DNA of 64,000 nucleotides from Crocinitomicaceae bacterium (GTDB lineage Bacteria > Bacteroidota > Bacteroidia > Flavobacteriales_D > Crocinitomicaceae), in NCBI GenBank assembly GCA_016709005.1, contig JADJEU010000002.1, forward strand, positions 372,001 to 436,000. Reading direction: 5' to 3'. Positions within the stretch are counted from its first letter, which is position 1, and the number at the start of each line of letters is the position of its first letter. Below, piece by piece: positions 9,477-19,271 of this stretch. The notes under the pieces were generated by a model, which saw nothing but the letters and a program-made list of their open reading frames with translations, did not search any database and had not been told where the DNA came from. The position numbers and the translations under genes were made by a program.

Positions 9477-12119
9477 TCATCGCATCATACGCACATTGAT
9501 GCACTTTTTTTCGAATACCATACTGTAGGTTTTGTTATCCACTTTCGGATGAACTGCATTTGAAAGATAGATGTAAATCAAATCATGTTCTGGATCAACC
9601 CACAAACAAGTTCCTGTAAAACCGGTATGACCATACGTACTTAACGAAGCATTCTCAGACATTCCAAAAGACACAGAACCCATCGAAGGTTTATTAAATC
9701 CTAAACCGCGGAAACAATTTTCCTGACGGGCGGTAAATTTGTCAACGGTCTCTGCTTTCAGATAACGCTGTCCATTGTAAACACCTTTATTCAATAACAT
9801 CTGAAATAAAATTGCAAGATCATTAGCAGTAGAAAAAATTCCGGCGTTACCTGCAATTCCACCATGCAGCGCGGCGTTTGGATCATGCACATGTCCATGT
9901 AAAAGTTGTTTTCTCCAAAAGGTTTCGTTCTCTGTAGGCACAATTAAATCTCGGCTAAAAAATTTCAAAGGACGGTATCTTGTGTGATTCATGCCAAGAG
10001 GTTTGTAAAAAGTAGTGTACAAATATTCTTCGTAGAGATTTTTGTCCTTCAGTTGTTTTTTAGTTTGTGTGAAACCAAATTTTTCAGGATTTTTATCAAT
10101 GAAACTCTTGAACATAAAATACAATGTATTCATGTTTACATCGCTGTAATGATATGATTTATCAGGATTCAAGTAAATTTGATTTAAACGTAGCCACATG
10201 GAATCTTGTTGTTCCTTTTCGAGATAAAAACCTTCAGCAACTTCGGTTGTATAAACTGTATCCGGTCTGTCACAATAGAACTTATCATAACGTCCAACAT
10301 CTGCACTTGTGTAACGCATATATTTTATAATTGGAAATCCAGCAGGCATTCCACTAGTGTGCGTAAATAATTCTTGAAATGTGATGTTACGAATAGTACT
10401 GGGAAATCGCAAATGTTGTCTCAACGAATCGGGTAAATATTGTCCTAAACTATCATCCAATTCATAAACACCCATCTCATATAATTTCATTCCTACTAAG
10501 GTTGTAGAAACAACTTTTGTGAGAGATGCTAAATCATACATTGAATTTTCTGTCACTAATTTATCACCAACATAAGTGTGCTTTCCAAATACACGATCAT
10601 AGATAATACATCCGTCCTTTGCAATCAATACCTGTCCCCCTGGAAAAGCATGATTGCTCATACAATTACTCATCAAACCAGAAATACGTGCTAGCGTATC
10701 CGAATCGATTCCACAGAAATTTGGATCCGTTCTGGCAAGTACTTTTTTCTCTGTATAAATTCCTTTAACCAATGAATCAGGAGATGCAAAATCTCCATTC
10801 AAAGAAAGACGTGAACATAGTTGCTGAACAAAAATAGAATTATCAAAATCTGTCATCGAAGGATAATAAATCAAATGTGCACACTGCTTCAAATCACCAT
10901 AGTGTTCTGGGTTTGAGAATGCGACCAACACATTGTCGTCTGCTTTTATTTTTCCAAGATCCAACAAAATTTCTTGTGAACAGGTGTCATCAATCATGAT
11001 CACTTTATTGCCTTTTGATTTTGCAATTTCTTCAATGGATTTACGATCGATTTTTTTTGTGATGAATGAAACACCACAATCTGTTTTTACTTTTTGCCCA
11101 ACCTTAATTTCATCTGAAGCATAGACACTAAATTTTCCTTTGAAGGGAATTAGTTTTTTTTCATTTCGAATAAGTGCGGTTGATTTTGCCTGCATATTCA
11201 ACGCAATGTGATTTAGCTCCTGCGTTGGGTTTACAAAAGGTTGATGGTTGATTCGAACTGCTTTGCGAATCAGGATACGTCGCGTACTTTCGTCCATGAT
11301 TTTTTGACCATCTTCTGATGGTTTCCAAGTCGAAAATGTTTCGGGTGATTCTAATCTTTTAAAAACAAAATCTGCTCCATGAGCAAGCAATTCATTTATG
11401 GCTTGCTCTCTACTTTTAACCACAAACAATCCTTTATAATCATTGACGTTTCGGTATGACTCAAAATTTACAGTATCATAAATATTCAAATCAACAAAAA
11501 GAGAATGATCCGTACCTTTTAAGTAATTAAGAAAATCATCAAACTCTTCTTTGGCGTTGCGATCATCAAAATTGGCGACAATGGGACTAATGCCTTGTTT
11601 TTTTGAAAGTGTATCGAGCCAAATTAAGTTCTGTTTGTCCAGTTTAATATTCAATACAAAATTCAATAAATGATATCCGGCTTCATCAAAAAACTGAGTG
11701 TAATCTGTTTTGCGATTGAGTTTATTTACCTGCCAGAATGGATAAGGCTTTGCATCTATCAAATCAAAATAGTCTGCGAAGAAAAAGGGTTGAAGTAATT
11801 GATGCGTATCTAATCCTGATTTCAAATTTTGAATGCTGTCTGGATGCCATCCTGAAAAGTAAATTGCACCGGGTTGATTGGCTACAATCCATTTACACAA
11901 ACTATCTGAAGCATTTTGATACTGCGCCGGAATTTCAATAATTAAATGCTGAAAATATTTTTGCTTTTCAGACAATCCACCCAGAATTAAATCTGCCCAA
12001 GCTGCGCCGCTAAGATCTTCCTTTTCTTGTGTGGATACAATTTCTGATTCGCCTCCGCATGACAGCAGGAAGGTTGAAATTAAAATGAAAATTAAATTTT
12101 GAATTCTGCGTTTTAACAT
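9477..12119 (-). CDS. lipoprotein fusing a degenerate GH3 module to a serine beta-lactamase-like hydrolase
   Basis: An upstream ATG at 12131 exists, but the promoter box at 12140 leaves almost no leader for it, so the ATG at 12119 (MLKRRIQNL..., lipobox FLLSCGG, Cys21) is preferred. Residues about 35-290 resemble the TIM-barrel half of glycoside hydrolase family 3. The KH(F)xGHG motif and the catalytic Asp segment are not found. Residues about 295-455 resemble the GH3 C-terminal sandwich (ALIRNEKKLIPF). From about 465 a class C beta-lactamase/esterase domain is complete: SLTK (near 530), YSDVN (near 655) and HTG (near 828). GH3 plus beta-lactamase architectures occur in Bacteroidetes and are usually linked to peptidoglycan turnover. 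Here only the serine-hydrolase half looks catalytic. Confidence 0.85.
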   Translation of the reverse strand: MLKRRIQNLIFILISTFLLSCGGESEIVSTQEKEDLSGAAWADLILGGLSEKQKYFQHLIIEIPAQYQNASDSLCKWIVANQPGAIYFSGWHPDSIQNLKSGLDTHQLLQPFFFADYFDLIDAKPYPFWQVNKLNRKTDYTQFFDEAGYHLLNFVLNIKLDKQNLIWLDTLSKKQGISPIVANFDDRNAKEEFDDFLNYLKGTDHSLFVDLNIYDTVNFESYRNVNDYKGLFVVKSREQAINELLAHGADFVFKRLESPETFSTWKPSEDGQKIMDESTRRILIRKAVRINHQPFVNPTQELNHIALNMQAKSTALIRNEKKLIPFKGKFSVYASDEIKVGQKVKTDCGVSFITKKIDRKSIEEIAKSKGNKVIMIDDTCSQEILLDLGKIKADDNVLVAFSNPEHYGDLKQCAHLIYYPSMTDFDNSIFVQQLCSRLSLNGDFASPDSLVKGIYTEKKVLARTDPNFCGIDSDTLARISGLMSNCMSNHAFPGGQVLIAKDGCIIYDRVFGKHTYVGDKLVTENSMYDLASLTKVVSTTLVGMKLYEMGVYELDDSLGQYLPDSLRQHLRFPSTIRNITFQELFTHTSGMPAGFPIIKYMRYTSADVGRYDKFYCDRPDTVYTTEVAEGFYLEKEQQDSMWLRLNQIYLNPDKSYHYSDVNMNTLYFMFKSFIDKNPEKFGFTQTKKQLKDKNLYEEYLYTTFYKPLGMNHTRYRPLKFFSRDLIVPTENETFWRKQLLHGHVHDPNAALHGGIAGNAGIFSTANDLAILFQMLLNKGVYNGQRYLKAETVDKFTARQENCFRGLGFNKPSMGSVSFGMSENASLSTYGHTGFTGTCLWVDPEHDLIYIYLSNAVHPKVDNKTYSMVFEKKCINVRMMR

Positions 12120-12139
12120 GCTGGTTAACATTCCGTAAC

Positions 12140-12147
12140 CAAATGTA
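12140..12147 (-). promoter_or_regulatory. -7 box (TACATTTG) for the GH3/serine hydrolase gene
   Basis: The minus strand reads TACATTTG, 8 bases before the ATG at 12131 and 20 bases before the ATG at 12119. The position argues for the downstream start. Confidence 0.5.
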
Positions 12148-12153
12148 CAAACA

Positions 12154-14553
12154 TTAACGAAGCAGGGTTATATGTCCTGTATATTCGTGAGGCATTAATT
12201 CACGATCGACCACAACTGCTTTGTAAACAAAGACCGCATCCATCGGAATACTGCCATTATAAGTGCCATCCCATTTGAAATAGATGTCAGTTGTTTCATA
12301 CACAAGATTACCCCAACGATCAAAAATCTGGAATAAGAATTCAGTTGAACCAATTACACTTACTTCATATTGATTGTTGAATCTATCTGCATTTGGTGTA
12401 AACGTGTTTGGAGCATAGAAATAAAATTCTGGTTTGATATAGATTGGTTTTGTCACTGTATCGGTACAACCAATTTCATTATATGCTACCAAAGTAATAT
12501 TATACCAACCCCAATGTCCATAAGTAGTAACAGGGGAATGCATAATCGATGTTTCGCCATTATTCAAATCCCACCAATACGTGACTCCACCTTCAGACAA
12601 ATTTTGGAATGAGACAGGCAAATCTACCATCGGTTCATTTGTAAGAACTGTGAAATTGGCATTTGGCCTGATTACTTTGACAAGGGTTTGTCCGTCTATA
12701 TGATATGTATGACAAGCATCTTCAACCGAAACAGTATAGATTTTTGTATATTCGGGAGAGACCAAAACCGAGGAAGTTGTTTCACCTGAATGATGCCAGT
12801 AGTAGGTATAGTTTCCAAGGCCTTCTGATGCTACCACAAAAATATTTGCAGTATCGCCGGGACAAATCAACTGATCAGGACTCATTGCGAGTTCAAGTAC
12901 GGATGCTATGACAGTAACTGTCACTTCTGATTCTATAGGTGATCCACAACCATCTTCAATCAATACAGTATAAGTTGTGGTCACCATTGGCGAAACGTTC
13001 ACGCTAGAGCTAGTTGATAAAATAGTTGAACCGTTGGTCCATGAATATGTAAACGTTCCTTCACCACCGGTTGCCTCTGCAAATAAAACCAACGGAGTAT
13101 TTGGGCATAAAACCGAAGTATCAGGAATTGTATTAACCACGATCGGCGGATAAACAGGAACCGTTATCGTTCCATTATCACTGGCAGGATCGCCCAAACA
13201 AAAATCAGTTACAGTAGCGGTGTATGTGGTTGTAACATTTGGTGATGCTAAAATTGTACTCGTGGTTTCTCCAGTACTCCAAACCACAGAAAAAGGTTGT
13301 ATTCCACCAGTCACTGTTGGCTGCAACAAAAACTGTTCTCCGGGACAATGAGCGGCATAATCAGCCAGTGATACTTGCAACGGCGCTGTATTTTTGATCA
13401 CAAGTTGCAGTGTAATAAAATTACTGTTTCCACATGGATCCGGTTGATCTAATTGAATGATAATGGTTTCATCCCCTTCCCCGATCATGTCCTGAAATGC
13501 TTCTATGGACATGGTTGCTGTTGTTTGCCCAGCGGCAAAAGTTACAGATGCTGGAATATTTGTATAATCTGTACCTTCCGTTGCGGATCCAGAAACGATA
13601 ATTGGAATAGTTTGCGCAACCAAAGCAGCTGTAGCCGAGCGGGTAATGGTCACTGTTGCAGTTTCACATCCTTCAGCCATGGTTGATTGATTACCAAAAA
13701 CATTATTGGCAAGCGTCGCGTTCATTTGAATTGGTGAAAAACTGGCTAATGAATTTGCTTCCAGAAAAATTCCAGAGTCATATGCCCCATCGCCAGCATC
13801 AGCTATAGAAATTACAAGATGATATGTCTCCCCGCATTGAACCTGAGCAGAAGCTTCAAGCACCACTGTAAAACCATCATACTGAATGTAGAAACCACTT
13901 GAATTGAATGGAGCATTTGTTCCAATTCCATTATTCACATAATAACTGCAATTCTGACAAGGTCCGGCATTAGCATCCCCATTATTAATATTGTTGATTG
14001 CAACTGGCCCCCCTCCTCCTGGGATCGTTGCCATATTATACGATCCTCCAAAGCCTGGACCTGAAATAAAAAAGGCAAAAGCATCATTAAAGGTAGTTCC
14101 AACAAATTCAGGATACTCCTCTGATCCAAATACGTATCTAAAACGCACGCTGTCACTTTGCGGCACAAAATCAAATTGCAAAATAGCAGCGTTGTGTGTA
14201 GTGGTGCCTGCCAATGAGGAAAGTGGACCATAACCGGCAGCACCGTTATCTAGGCCAGCAGATCCAGAATCATTCGGACCATGAGGACCGTCGTCGCCAC
14301 TATTCAGAACAGTTCCTGTTGTCAAAACAATACCACTGTTCAGACCAAGATTTGTTCCTGTTCCGTTAAAAGTTCCAATTGCTTGTGCGTGGCCGGTATA
14401 AGTGACATTGGACACCGCAACACCATTTCCAACTAAAACATCTTCTACCAACTGAGTAGGAGTCAATCCAGTAGCAGTAGTTAATTGAGCCAGAAGCTTC
14501 GTGCTCATTAGAAAACTAATGCTGAGAAATGATATTTTTAAGATTTGATTCAA
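12154..14553 (-). CDS. choice-of-anchor L surface protein with T9SS type B sorting domain
   Basis: This 799-residue secreted protein has a signal peptide ending near LLAQ (residue 22). Residues about 25-275 form a choice-of-anchor L domain (GLTPTQLVEDVLVGNGV, RYVFGSEEYPEFVG). A Calx-beta-like segment follows at about 285-390 (SATEGTDYTNIPASVTFAAG), then three Ig-like/PKD repeats (TTTYTATVTD, TTTYTVLIED, TKIYTVSVED) and a PKD-like domain near 640-705. The final 90 residues are a type B sorting domain (APNTFTPNADRFNN, FDRWGNLVYE, WDGTYNG, GHITLLR). It should be exported by the T9SS; its partner or ligand is unknown. It is probably monocistronic, with promoter boxes at 14618-14647. Confidence 0.9.
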   Translation of the reverse strand: MNQILKISFLSISFLMSTKLLAQLTTATGLTPTQLVEDVLVGNGVAVSNVTYTGHAQAIGTFNGTGTNLGLNSGIVLTTGTVLNSGDDGPHGPNDSGSAGLDNGAAGYGPLSSLAGTTTHNAAILQFDFVPQSDSVRFRYVFGSEEYPEFVGTTFNDAFAFFISGPGFGGSYNMATIPGGGGPVAINNINNGDANAGPCQNCSYYVNNGIGTNAPFNSSGFYIQYDGFTVVLEASAQVQCGETYHLVISIADAGDGAYDSGIFLEANSLASFSPIQMNATLANNVFGNQSTMAEGCETATVTITRSATAALVAQTIPIIVSGSATEGTDYTNIPASVTFAAGQTTATMSIEAFQDMIGEGDETIIIQLDQPDPCGNSNFITLQLVIKNTAPLQVSLADYAAHCPGEQFLLQPTVTGGIQPFSVVWSTGETTSTILASPNVTTTYTATVTDFCLGDPASDNGTITVPVYPPIVVNTIPDTSVLCPNTPLVLFAEATGGEGTFTYSWTNGSTILSTSSSVNVSPMVTTTYTVLIEDGCGSPIESEVTVTVIASVLELAMSPDQLICPGDTANIFVVASEGLGNYTYYWHHSGETTSSVLVSPEYTKIYTVSVEDACHTYHIDGQTLVKVIRPNANFTVLTNEPMVDLPVSFQNLSEGGVTYWWDLNNGETSIMHSPVTTYGHWGWYNITLVAYNEIGCTDTVTKPIYIKPEFYFYAPNTFTPNADRFNNQYEVSVIGSTEFLFQIFDRWGNLVYETTDIYFKWDGTYNGSIPMDAVFVYKAVVVDRELMPHEYTGHITLLR

Positions 14554-14617
14554 GAATAAAAGACTTTGGTCGTAAGTATGGTCTTACTAAATAACGTAAA
14601 AACAATTGCTTAGTTGT

Positions 14618-14647
14618 CAAATTTAAGCAAAAAACGAGCCAAATGTA
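14618..14647 (-). promoter_or_regulatory. two candidate -7 boxes for the choice-of-anchor L gene
   Basis: The minus strand reads TAAATTTG (14618-14625) and TACATTTG (14640-14647). The second has a TTTG (14670-14673) 22 bases further upstream as a possible -33 element. Both lie in the divergent gap before the M23 peptidase gene. Confidence 0.4.
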
Positions 14648-14695
14648 TCAACCATTGATTGAAGGGAATCAAAACATTTTTCAGGTAGTCCTTAA

Positions 14696-15580
14696 ATGGC
14701 GACTTTGATTAACTTTGTCCATACAGTGCGCGCCTCAGAAAAAATAAGTCAATTCATTGATCAGCTTAGAGAAAAACATAAGCTGACATTTATCAATGAC
14801 ACTACCTATCATGAAAAATGGAGCTTCACCGTTTCCAGTCTGACACTGATTTCATTGCTCATTGCCTATACCATTTTCATTGTCATCATCTTAATGGTTT
14901 TATTTCGATTCACGACCTTAAAATCAGTGGTGCAATCTGGAGATACGGCAGAAACCCGGGTGCAAATTGAAGAACAGCAACGTGCAATCGACTCACTCTA
15001 CAATCTGACTTCGTCAAATGAAAAGTACCTTGACAATTTAATGCGTCTATTGAATGATGAAGATTTTGATGACAGTACTGCAATGAATTCCCAAGACACG
15101 GCGTTCGTCAACTATGTTCCAAATTTCACTAAATCAAAAGAAGACTCAATTCTTCGGGCCAAGATGCAGAATCAGGAAGTGAATGGAGTTGCAAGCGAGA
15201 GCGGTTTTTCCATTGACTTTTTCTTTCCTCCTGTAAACGGACTTGTTTCTCAATCATTCAATATTAACAAAGAACATTTTGGTGTAGACGTTTCCACCAT
15301 GGCTGATGAACCCATTAAAGCCTGCCTGAAAGGCACTGTCATTCTAGCGGGTTGGGTACCGGGCGAAGGTAACATCATTGTAATTCAGCATAGCAATGAG
15401 TTCACGTCAATATACAAGCATTGCTCGGTACTGCTGAAAGCACAGGGCGATCGTGTTGCTATTGGTGACCCTATTGGAATTGTAGGTAACACGGGTGAAA
15501 ATACATCTGGTCCACATCTTCATTTTGAATTATGGCAAAATGGGGTAGCCATGAACCCGCAAGAGTTTATTTCTTTCTAG
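14696..15580 (+). CDS. membrane-anchored M23 (LytM/NlpD-type) metallopeptidase
   Basis: M23 enzymes cut peptide cross-links in peptidoglycan. This 294-residue protein has a cytoplasmic N-terminal stretch of about 45 residues and one membrane helix (about 48-72). A predicted coiled-coil segment (about 80-115) and a C-terminal M23 domain from about 178 to the end follow. The Zn-site residues are present: H194 and D198 in HFGVDV, and H276 in GPHLHFE. With these intact it is more likely an active peptidase than a degenerate activator. It is separated by 71 bases and its own promoter from the RND exporter gene downstream. Confidence 0.9.
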   Translation: MATLINFVHTVRASEKISQFIDQLREKHKLTFINDTTYHEKWSFTVSSLTLISLLIAYTIFIVIILMVLFRFTTLKSVVQSGDTAETRVQIEEQQRAIDSLYNLTSSNEKYLDNLMRLLNDEDFDDSTAMNSQDTAFVNYVPNFTKSKEDSILRAKMQNQEVNGVASESGFSIDFFFPPVNGLVSQSFNINKEHFGVDVSTMADEPIKACLKGTVILAGWVPGEGNIIVIQHSNEFTSIYKHCSVLLKAQGDRVAIGDPIGIVGNTGENTSGPHLHFELWQNGVAMNPQEFISF

Positions 15581-15597
15581 GAGGTAATTCAATTTAC

Positions 15598-15630
15598 TTG
15601 CCCTCAGTATAAGCTATTGTATTACTTTTG
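15598..15630 (+). promoter_or_regulatory. Bacteroidetes promoter for the RND/polyprenyl synthase pair
   Basis: A TTG at 15598-15600 lies 22 bases before TACTTTTG at 15623-15630, matching the -33 / -7 (TAnnTTTG) arrangement. The start codon follows 21 bases later. Confidence 0.55.
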
Positions 15631-15651
15631 CATCCTACTAATTAATCAAAA

Positions 15652-18309
15652 ATGTGGTTTAAGATTTCACAGGTGATTTTAAGAAACAGAATTTTAATTC
15701 TGTCAATAATCTTCTCGATTACCATCGTGTTTGGATATTTTGCTGTTACCAACATTAAAATGGACAGCTCTTATGGGACCATGTTGCCAAAGGACTCCCA
15801 GCCAAAAAAGGATTATGAATTGCTGAAAGCACGTTTTGGTGGAAGTGAATCGCTTTTAATATTTGGAATTCAAACTGAAGGGCTATACACTTTAGAAAAA
15901 TTTAATGCATGGTACGACTTTGGTTTAAAAGTCGCTAGTTTCTCTGCAATCGATTCTGTGTTTTCTGAGGCCCACATTTATCATCTTAAAAAAGACACAG
16001 TCAATGAAAAATTCTTCTTTGATAAAATCGTAAAGTCACGACCGCAAACGCAAGAAGATGTTGACAGTTTAAAAGCAATTATTCGCAGCAATCCATTTTA
16101 CGATGGATTAATTTATAATCCAGAAACAAACGCATCCCTCATGATGGCCTTTGTGAACGAAGAAATTATGCGCGAAATGAAAACCGCCAAAACTCTTCTT
16201 GAGGTAGAAGCTGTTGCAAAAGATTTTGAACCCATATTAGGTCAAATAAGAATTTCTGGAATGCCGCACATTCGGGTTTCAGTTGCAAAAAAACTCGAAG
16301 GTGAACTTGGTTTTTTTATCTTTTTATCCATCCTTGTTACCTCAATAGTGCTCTATATTTTCTTCCGGTCATTCCGCGTTGTGATCATATGCGTTTCTGT
16401 TGTATTCATTGGTGTTATTATTTCACTGGGTACCATTGGTGCCTTAAACTATCAGTTGTCGATTATGATGGTGCTCATTCCACCATTGATTATTGTTATT
16501 AGTATTCCAAACTGTACGTATCTCATCACAAAATTCCATCAGGAGATTAAAGATCACGGAAACAAAATCAAGGGACTTTCCCGTGTCATTCAAAAAATCG
16601 GAATTGCCAGTTTAATGACCAACCTCACAACTGCACTTGGATTCGCAACATTCATTTTTACCAATTCTGAACGACTTTTTGAATTTGGAGTTGTTGCTTC
16701 AATTAACATTATGGTCGTTTTTGTGCTGTGTCTGACAGTGCTGCCAATCATTTTAAGTTATTCAAAAATTCCGCAAACAAAACACTTAAAACATCTCGAA
16801 AAACAATGGCTGGTTTTTGTTGTTGAAAAACTGGAATACCTCAGCATGTATAAACGTAAATGGATTTATGCGTCCGTTGCCGTAATTGCTGTCGTTGCAT
16901 TTTTTGGTATTATTCAAATTAAAACTACAGGAAATATTACCGGTGATTTACCACAAGATGATCCGATTACAACCGACTTAAAATTCATTGAAGAAAATTT
17001 TGGTGGTTCAATTCCTTTTGATCTTTTAATTAATACCAAAGATTCAAATACTTATTTCAATCGTTTCGAAGAAATTGAAAACGTTCAAAAATATCTTGCC
17101 ACTTACGGCGTATTTTCAAAATCGCTTTCTGCGGCTGATGGTGTTAAAATCATCAACATGGCTTATAGCAATGGAGATTCGAGTCGCTATGTAATACCGT
17201 CGCTAACTAAAATGGGTAAGATGCTTCCTTACCTTAAAAATTCAGCGCAGAATTCCGGTTCAAATGCATTCCTGGATTCAACAAAAACATTGACCAGAAT
17301 CACAATGCAAATTCTGGATCTTGGCTCTTATGAAATACAAGAAATTGTAGACAGTATTTCGCCAATCATTGACAATTTAATCAATCCGTTACAACAAGGT
17401 ACAGACAGTATGTATCAACTCGTAATCAAAGAATCAGGAGATGCAAAAACTGAAAAATTGAAATCACTTTATTCTACTTATCCAGCAGTGGCAAGTGATT
17501 TGAAACGAATTTATGCCGCAGGAGATGAAAATAAGTACCAACAATTTTTACAAAACGAATCAAAACTTTATGTTCATCACAATGAAGCTGGATTCAATGA
17601 TAGCCTGAAAAAAGCAATCGATCAAAATCATTGGGATGTTACTTATACTGGAACTTCAGTCGTTGCATCAAACGGCACACAATATCTTGTCACCAATTTA
17701 TTTAGTTCTTTAGCTGTTGCGATTATTCTGATCGGAATTATCATGGCATTTCTTTTCAGATCATTGAGAATGGTACTGATTTCACTTGTACCCAATTTTA
17801 TTCCGCTACTGACCACGGCAGCAATTATGGGTTATTTTGGTATTCCAATGAAGCCGTCAACGCTACTTGTTTTTAGTATCGCATTTGGTATTTCTGTGGA
17901 TGACACAATTCACTTCCTTGCAAAATTTAGACAAGAATTAAAAACACATGAGCATGATTTCAGACGTTGTGTATTAGTGGCGCTGCGTGAAACAGGTGCA
18001 AGTATGATTTATACTTCTATCATACTTTTCTTTGGATTCCTGATGTTTACATTCTCTGAATTTGGCGGGACTAAAGCACTGGGACTGCTCATTTCACTAA
18101 CACTATTAGTAGCGATGATGTCCAACCTAGTTGTGCTTCCGACCTTACTTTTATGGATGGATAAAAAATTAACGAACAAAGCACTTCGTGAACCGTTATT
18201 GCAATTATTCAATGAAGAGGAAGACATCGAATTGGACGATCTTGAAATTGAACAAACCGTAAAAAAATACGAAGCCGAAGACGCGAAACAAAATCCGGAT
18301 GGAGAATAG
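15652..18309 (+). CDS. MMPL/RND-family transporter (patched-like)
   Basis: This 885-residue inner-membrane protein has the duplicated RND layout. Each half has one TM helix (about 10-32 and 402-424), a large periplasmic loop, and a block of five helices (about 218-370 and 685-850). The sterol-sensing/MMPL-type stretches are visible (GTIGALNYQLSIMMVLIPPL; GIPMKPSTLLVFSIAFGI, then DDTIHFLAKF). It belongs with the MMPL-type exporters of lipids or hydrophobic compounds rather than with the tripartite AcrB pumps: no membrane-fusion or TolC gene is adjacent. Its stop overlaps the start of the polyprenyl synthase by 11 bases, suggesting coupled translation and perhaps an isoprenoid-linked substrate (inference). 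Confidence 0.85.
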   Translation: MWFKISQVILRNRILILSIIFSITIVFGYFAVTNIKMDSSYGTMLPKDSQPKKDYELLKARFGGSESLLIFGIQTEGLYTLEKFNAWYDFGLKVASFSAIDSVFSEAHIYHLKKDTVNEKFFFDKIVKSRPQTQEDVDSLKAIIRSNPFYDGLIYNPETNASLMMAFVNEEIMREMKTAKTLLEVEAVAKDFEPILGQIRISGMPHIRVSVAKKLEGELGFFIFLSILVTSIVLYIFFRSFRVVIICVSVVFIGVIISLGTIGALNYQLSIMMVLIPPLIIVISIPNCTYLITKFHQEIKDHGNKIKGLSRVIQKIGIASLMTNLTTALGFATFIFTNSERLFEFGVVASINIMVVFVLCLTVLPIILSYSKIPQTKHLKHLEKQWLVFVVEKLEYLSMYKRKWIYASVAVIAVVAFFGIIQIKTTGNITGDLPQDDPITTDLKFIEENFGGSIPFDLLINTKDSNTYFNRFEEIENVQKYLATYGVFSKSLSAADGVKIINMAYSNGDSSRYVIPSLTKMGKMLPYLKNSAQNSGSNAFLDSTKTLTRITMQILDLGSYEIQEIVDSISPIIDNLINPLQQGTDSMYQLVIKESGDAKTEKLKSLYSTYPAVASDLKRIYAAGDENKYQQFLQNESKLYVHHNEAGFNDSLKKAIDQNHWDVTYTGTSVVASNGTQYLVTNLFSSLAVAIILIGIIMAFLFRSLRMVLISLVPNFIPLLTTAAIMGYFGIPMKPSTLLVFSIAFGISVDDTIHFLAKFRQELKTHEHDFRRCVLVALRETGASMIYTSIILFFGFLMFTFSEFGGTKALGLLISLTLLVAMMSNLVVLPTLLLWMDKKLTNKALREPLLQLFNEEEDIELDDLEIEQTVKKYEAEDAKQNPDGE

Positions 18310-19270
18310 CCTGCACAAATACCTTCAGTTCATTGAAGTTTCTGTTAAAGAAATTGCTTTTCCAACCAAGCCAGTATCGCTCTACCAACCCATGACTTAC
18401 ATTCTGGATTTGGGAGGCAAAAGAGTAAGACCTATACTTACACTCATTGCATGTGAAGTATTTGGAACCGAATTTCAAAGAGCAAAAAACGCATCCCTTG
18501 CCATTGAACTCTTCCATAATTTCAGCTTGATTCACGATGATATTATGGACAACGCTCCACTTCGTCGTGGAAAACCAACTGTGCATCAAAAATGGAATCA
18601 GAACATCGCTATTTTAAGTGGCGATGGAATGCTCATTGAGGCTTATAAATTACTTCACAATTACTCGCCGGAAATAAGTCATTCACTGGCTGCTGTGTTT
18701 AACAAGACCGCGTCAGAAGTTTGCGAAGGGCAGCAGTTGGATATGGATTTTGAAACGCTGAATCAAGTTTTCATTACTGATTATCTGGAAATGATCAGAC
18801 TAAAAACAGCAGTATTACTTGGCTGCAGTTTACAAATGGGCGCCATTGTTGGAGGTGCGTCAAAAGAAAACCAGGACGATGTTTATGCCTTTGGAATGAA
18901 TTTAGGTATTGCGTTTCAACTCCAGGATGATATACTTGATTTATATGCAGATCAGGCTAAATTTGGAAAACAAGTCGGCGGCGACATTCTCAGCAACAAA
19001 AAAACATATCTACTTCTGAAGGCATTTGAAGATGCCAACTCTGATCAAAAGGAGATGCTCTCACAAATGATTTCAGAAAAAAATCCAGACCAAAAAATTA
19101 AGCTCGCTAAAACTATTTTTGCCGAACTTAATATTCGTGAAAAAGCAGAATCTAAAATGAATGAATATTATGAGCTGGCATTAAAAAATCTAGCACATCT
19201 GAAAGTAGACTCATCACATAAAAAACCGTTGCAAGATCTGGCTGAATTTCTGATGAGCCGTCAAAACTAA
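18299..19270 (+). CDS. polyprenyl diphosphate synthase (trans-isoprenyl transferase)
   Basis: This enzyme condenses isopentenyl diphosphate units onto an allylic primer to make the long polyprenyl chain, here probably the side chain of menaquinone. The 323 residues carry both Asp-rich motifs: H79-DDIMD (D80, D81, D84) followed by RRGKPTVH, and Q209-DDILD (D210, D211, D214). GGKRVRP near residues 39-45 is the IPP-binding site. Chain length cannot be read safely from the residues before the first motif. Overlap with the upstream exporter gene by 11 bases suggests one transcript. Confidence 0.92.
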   Translation: MENSLHKYLQFIEVSVKEIAFPTKPVSLYQPMTYILDLGGKRVRPILTLIACEVFGTEFQRAKNASLAIELFHNFSLIHDDIMDNAPLRRGKPTVHQKWNQNIAILSGDGMLIEAYKLLHNYSPEISHSLAAVFNKTASEVCEGQQLDMDFETLNQVFITDYLEMIRLKTAVLLGCSLQMGAIVGGASKENQDDVYAFGMNLGIAFQLQDDILDLYADQAKFGKQVGGDILSNKKTYLLLKAFEDANSDQKEMLSQMISEKNPDQKIKLAKTIFAELNIREKAESKMNEYYELALKNLAHLKVDSSHKKPLQDLAEFLMSRQN

Positions 19271-19271
19271 T

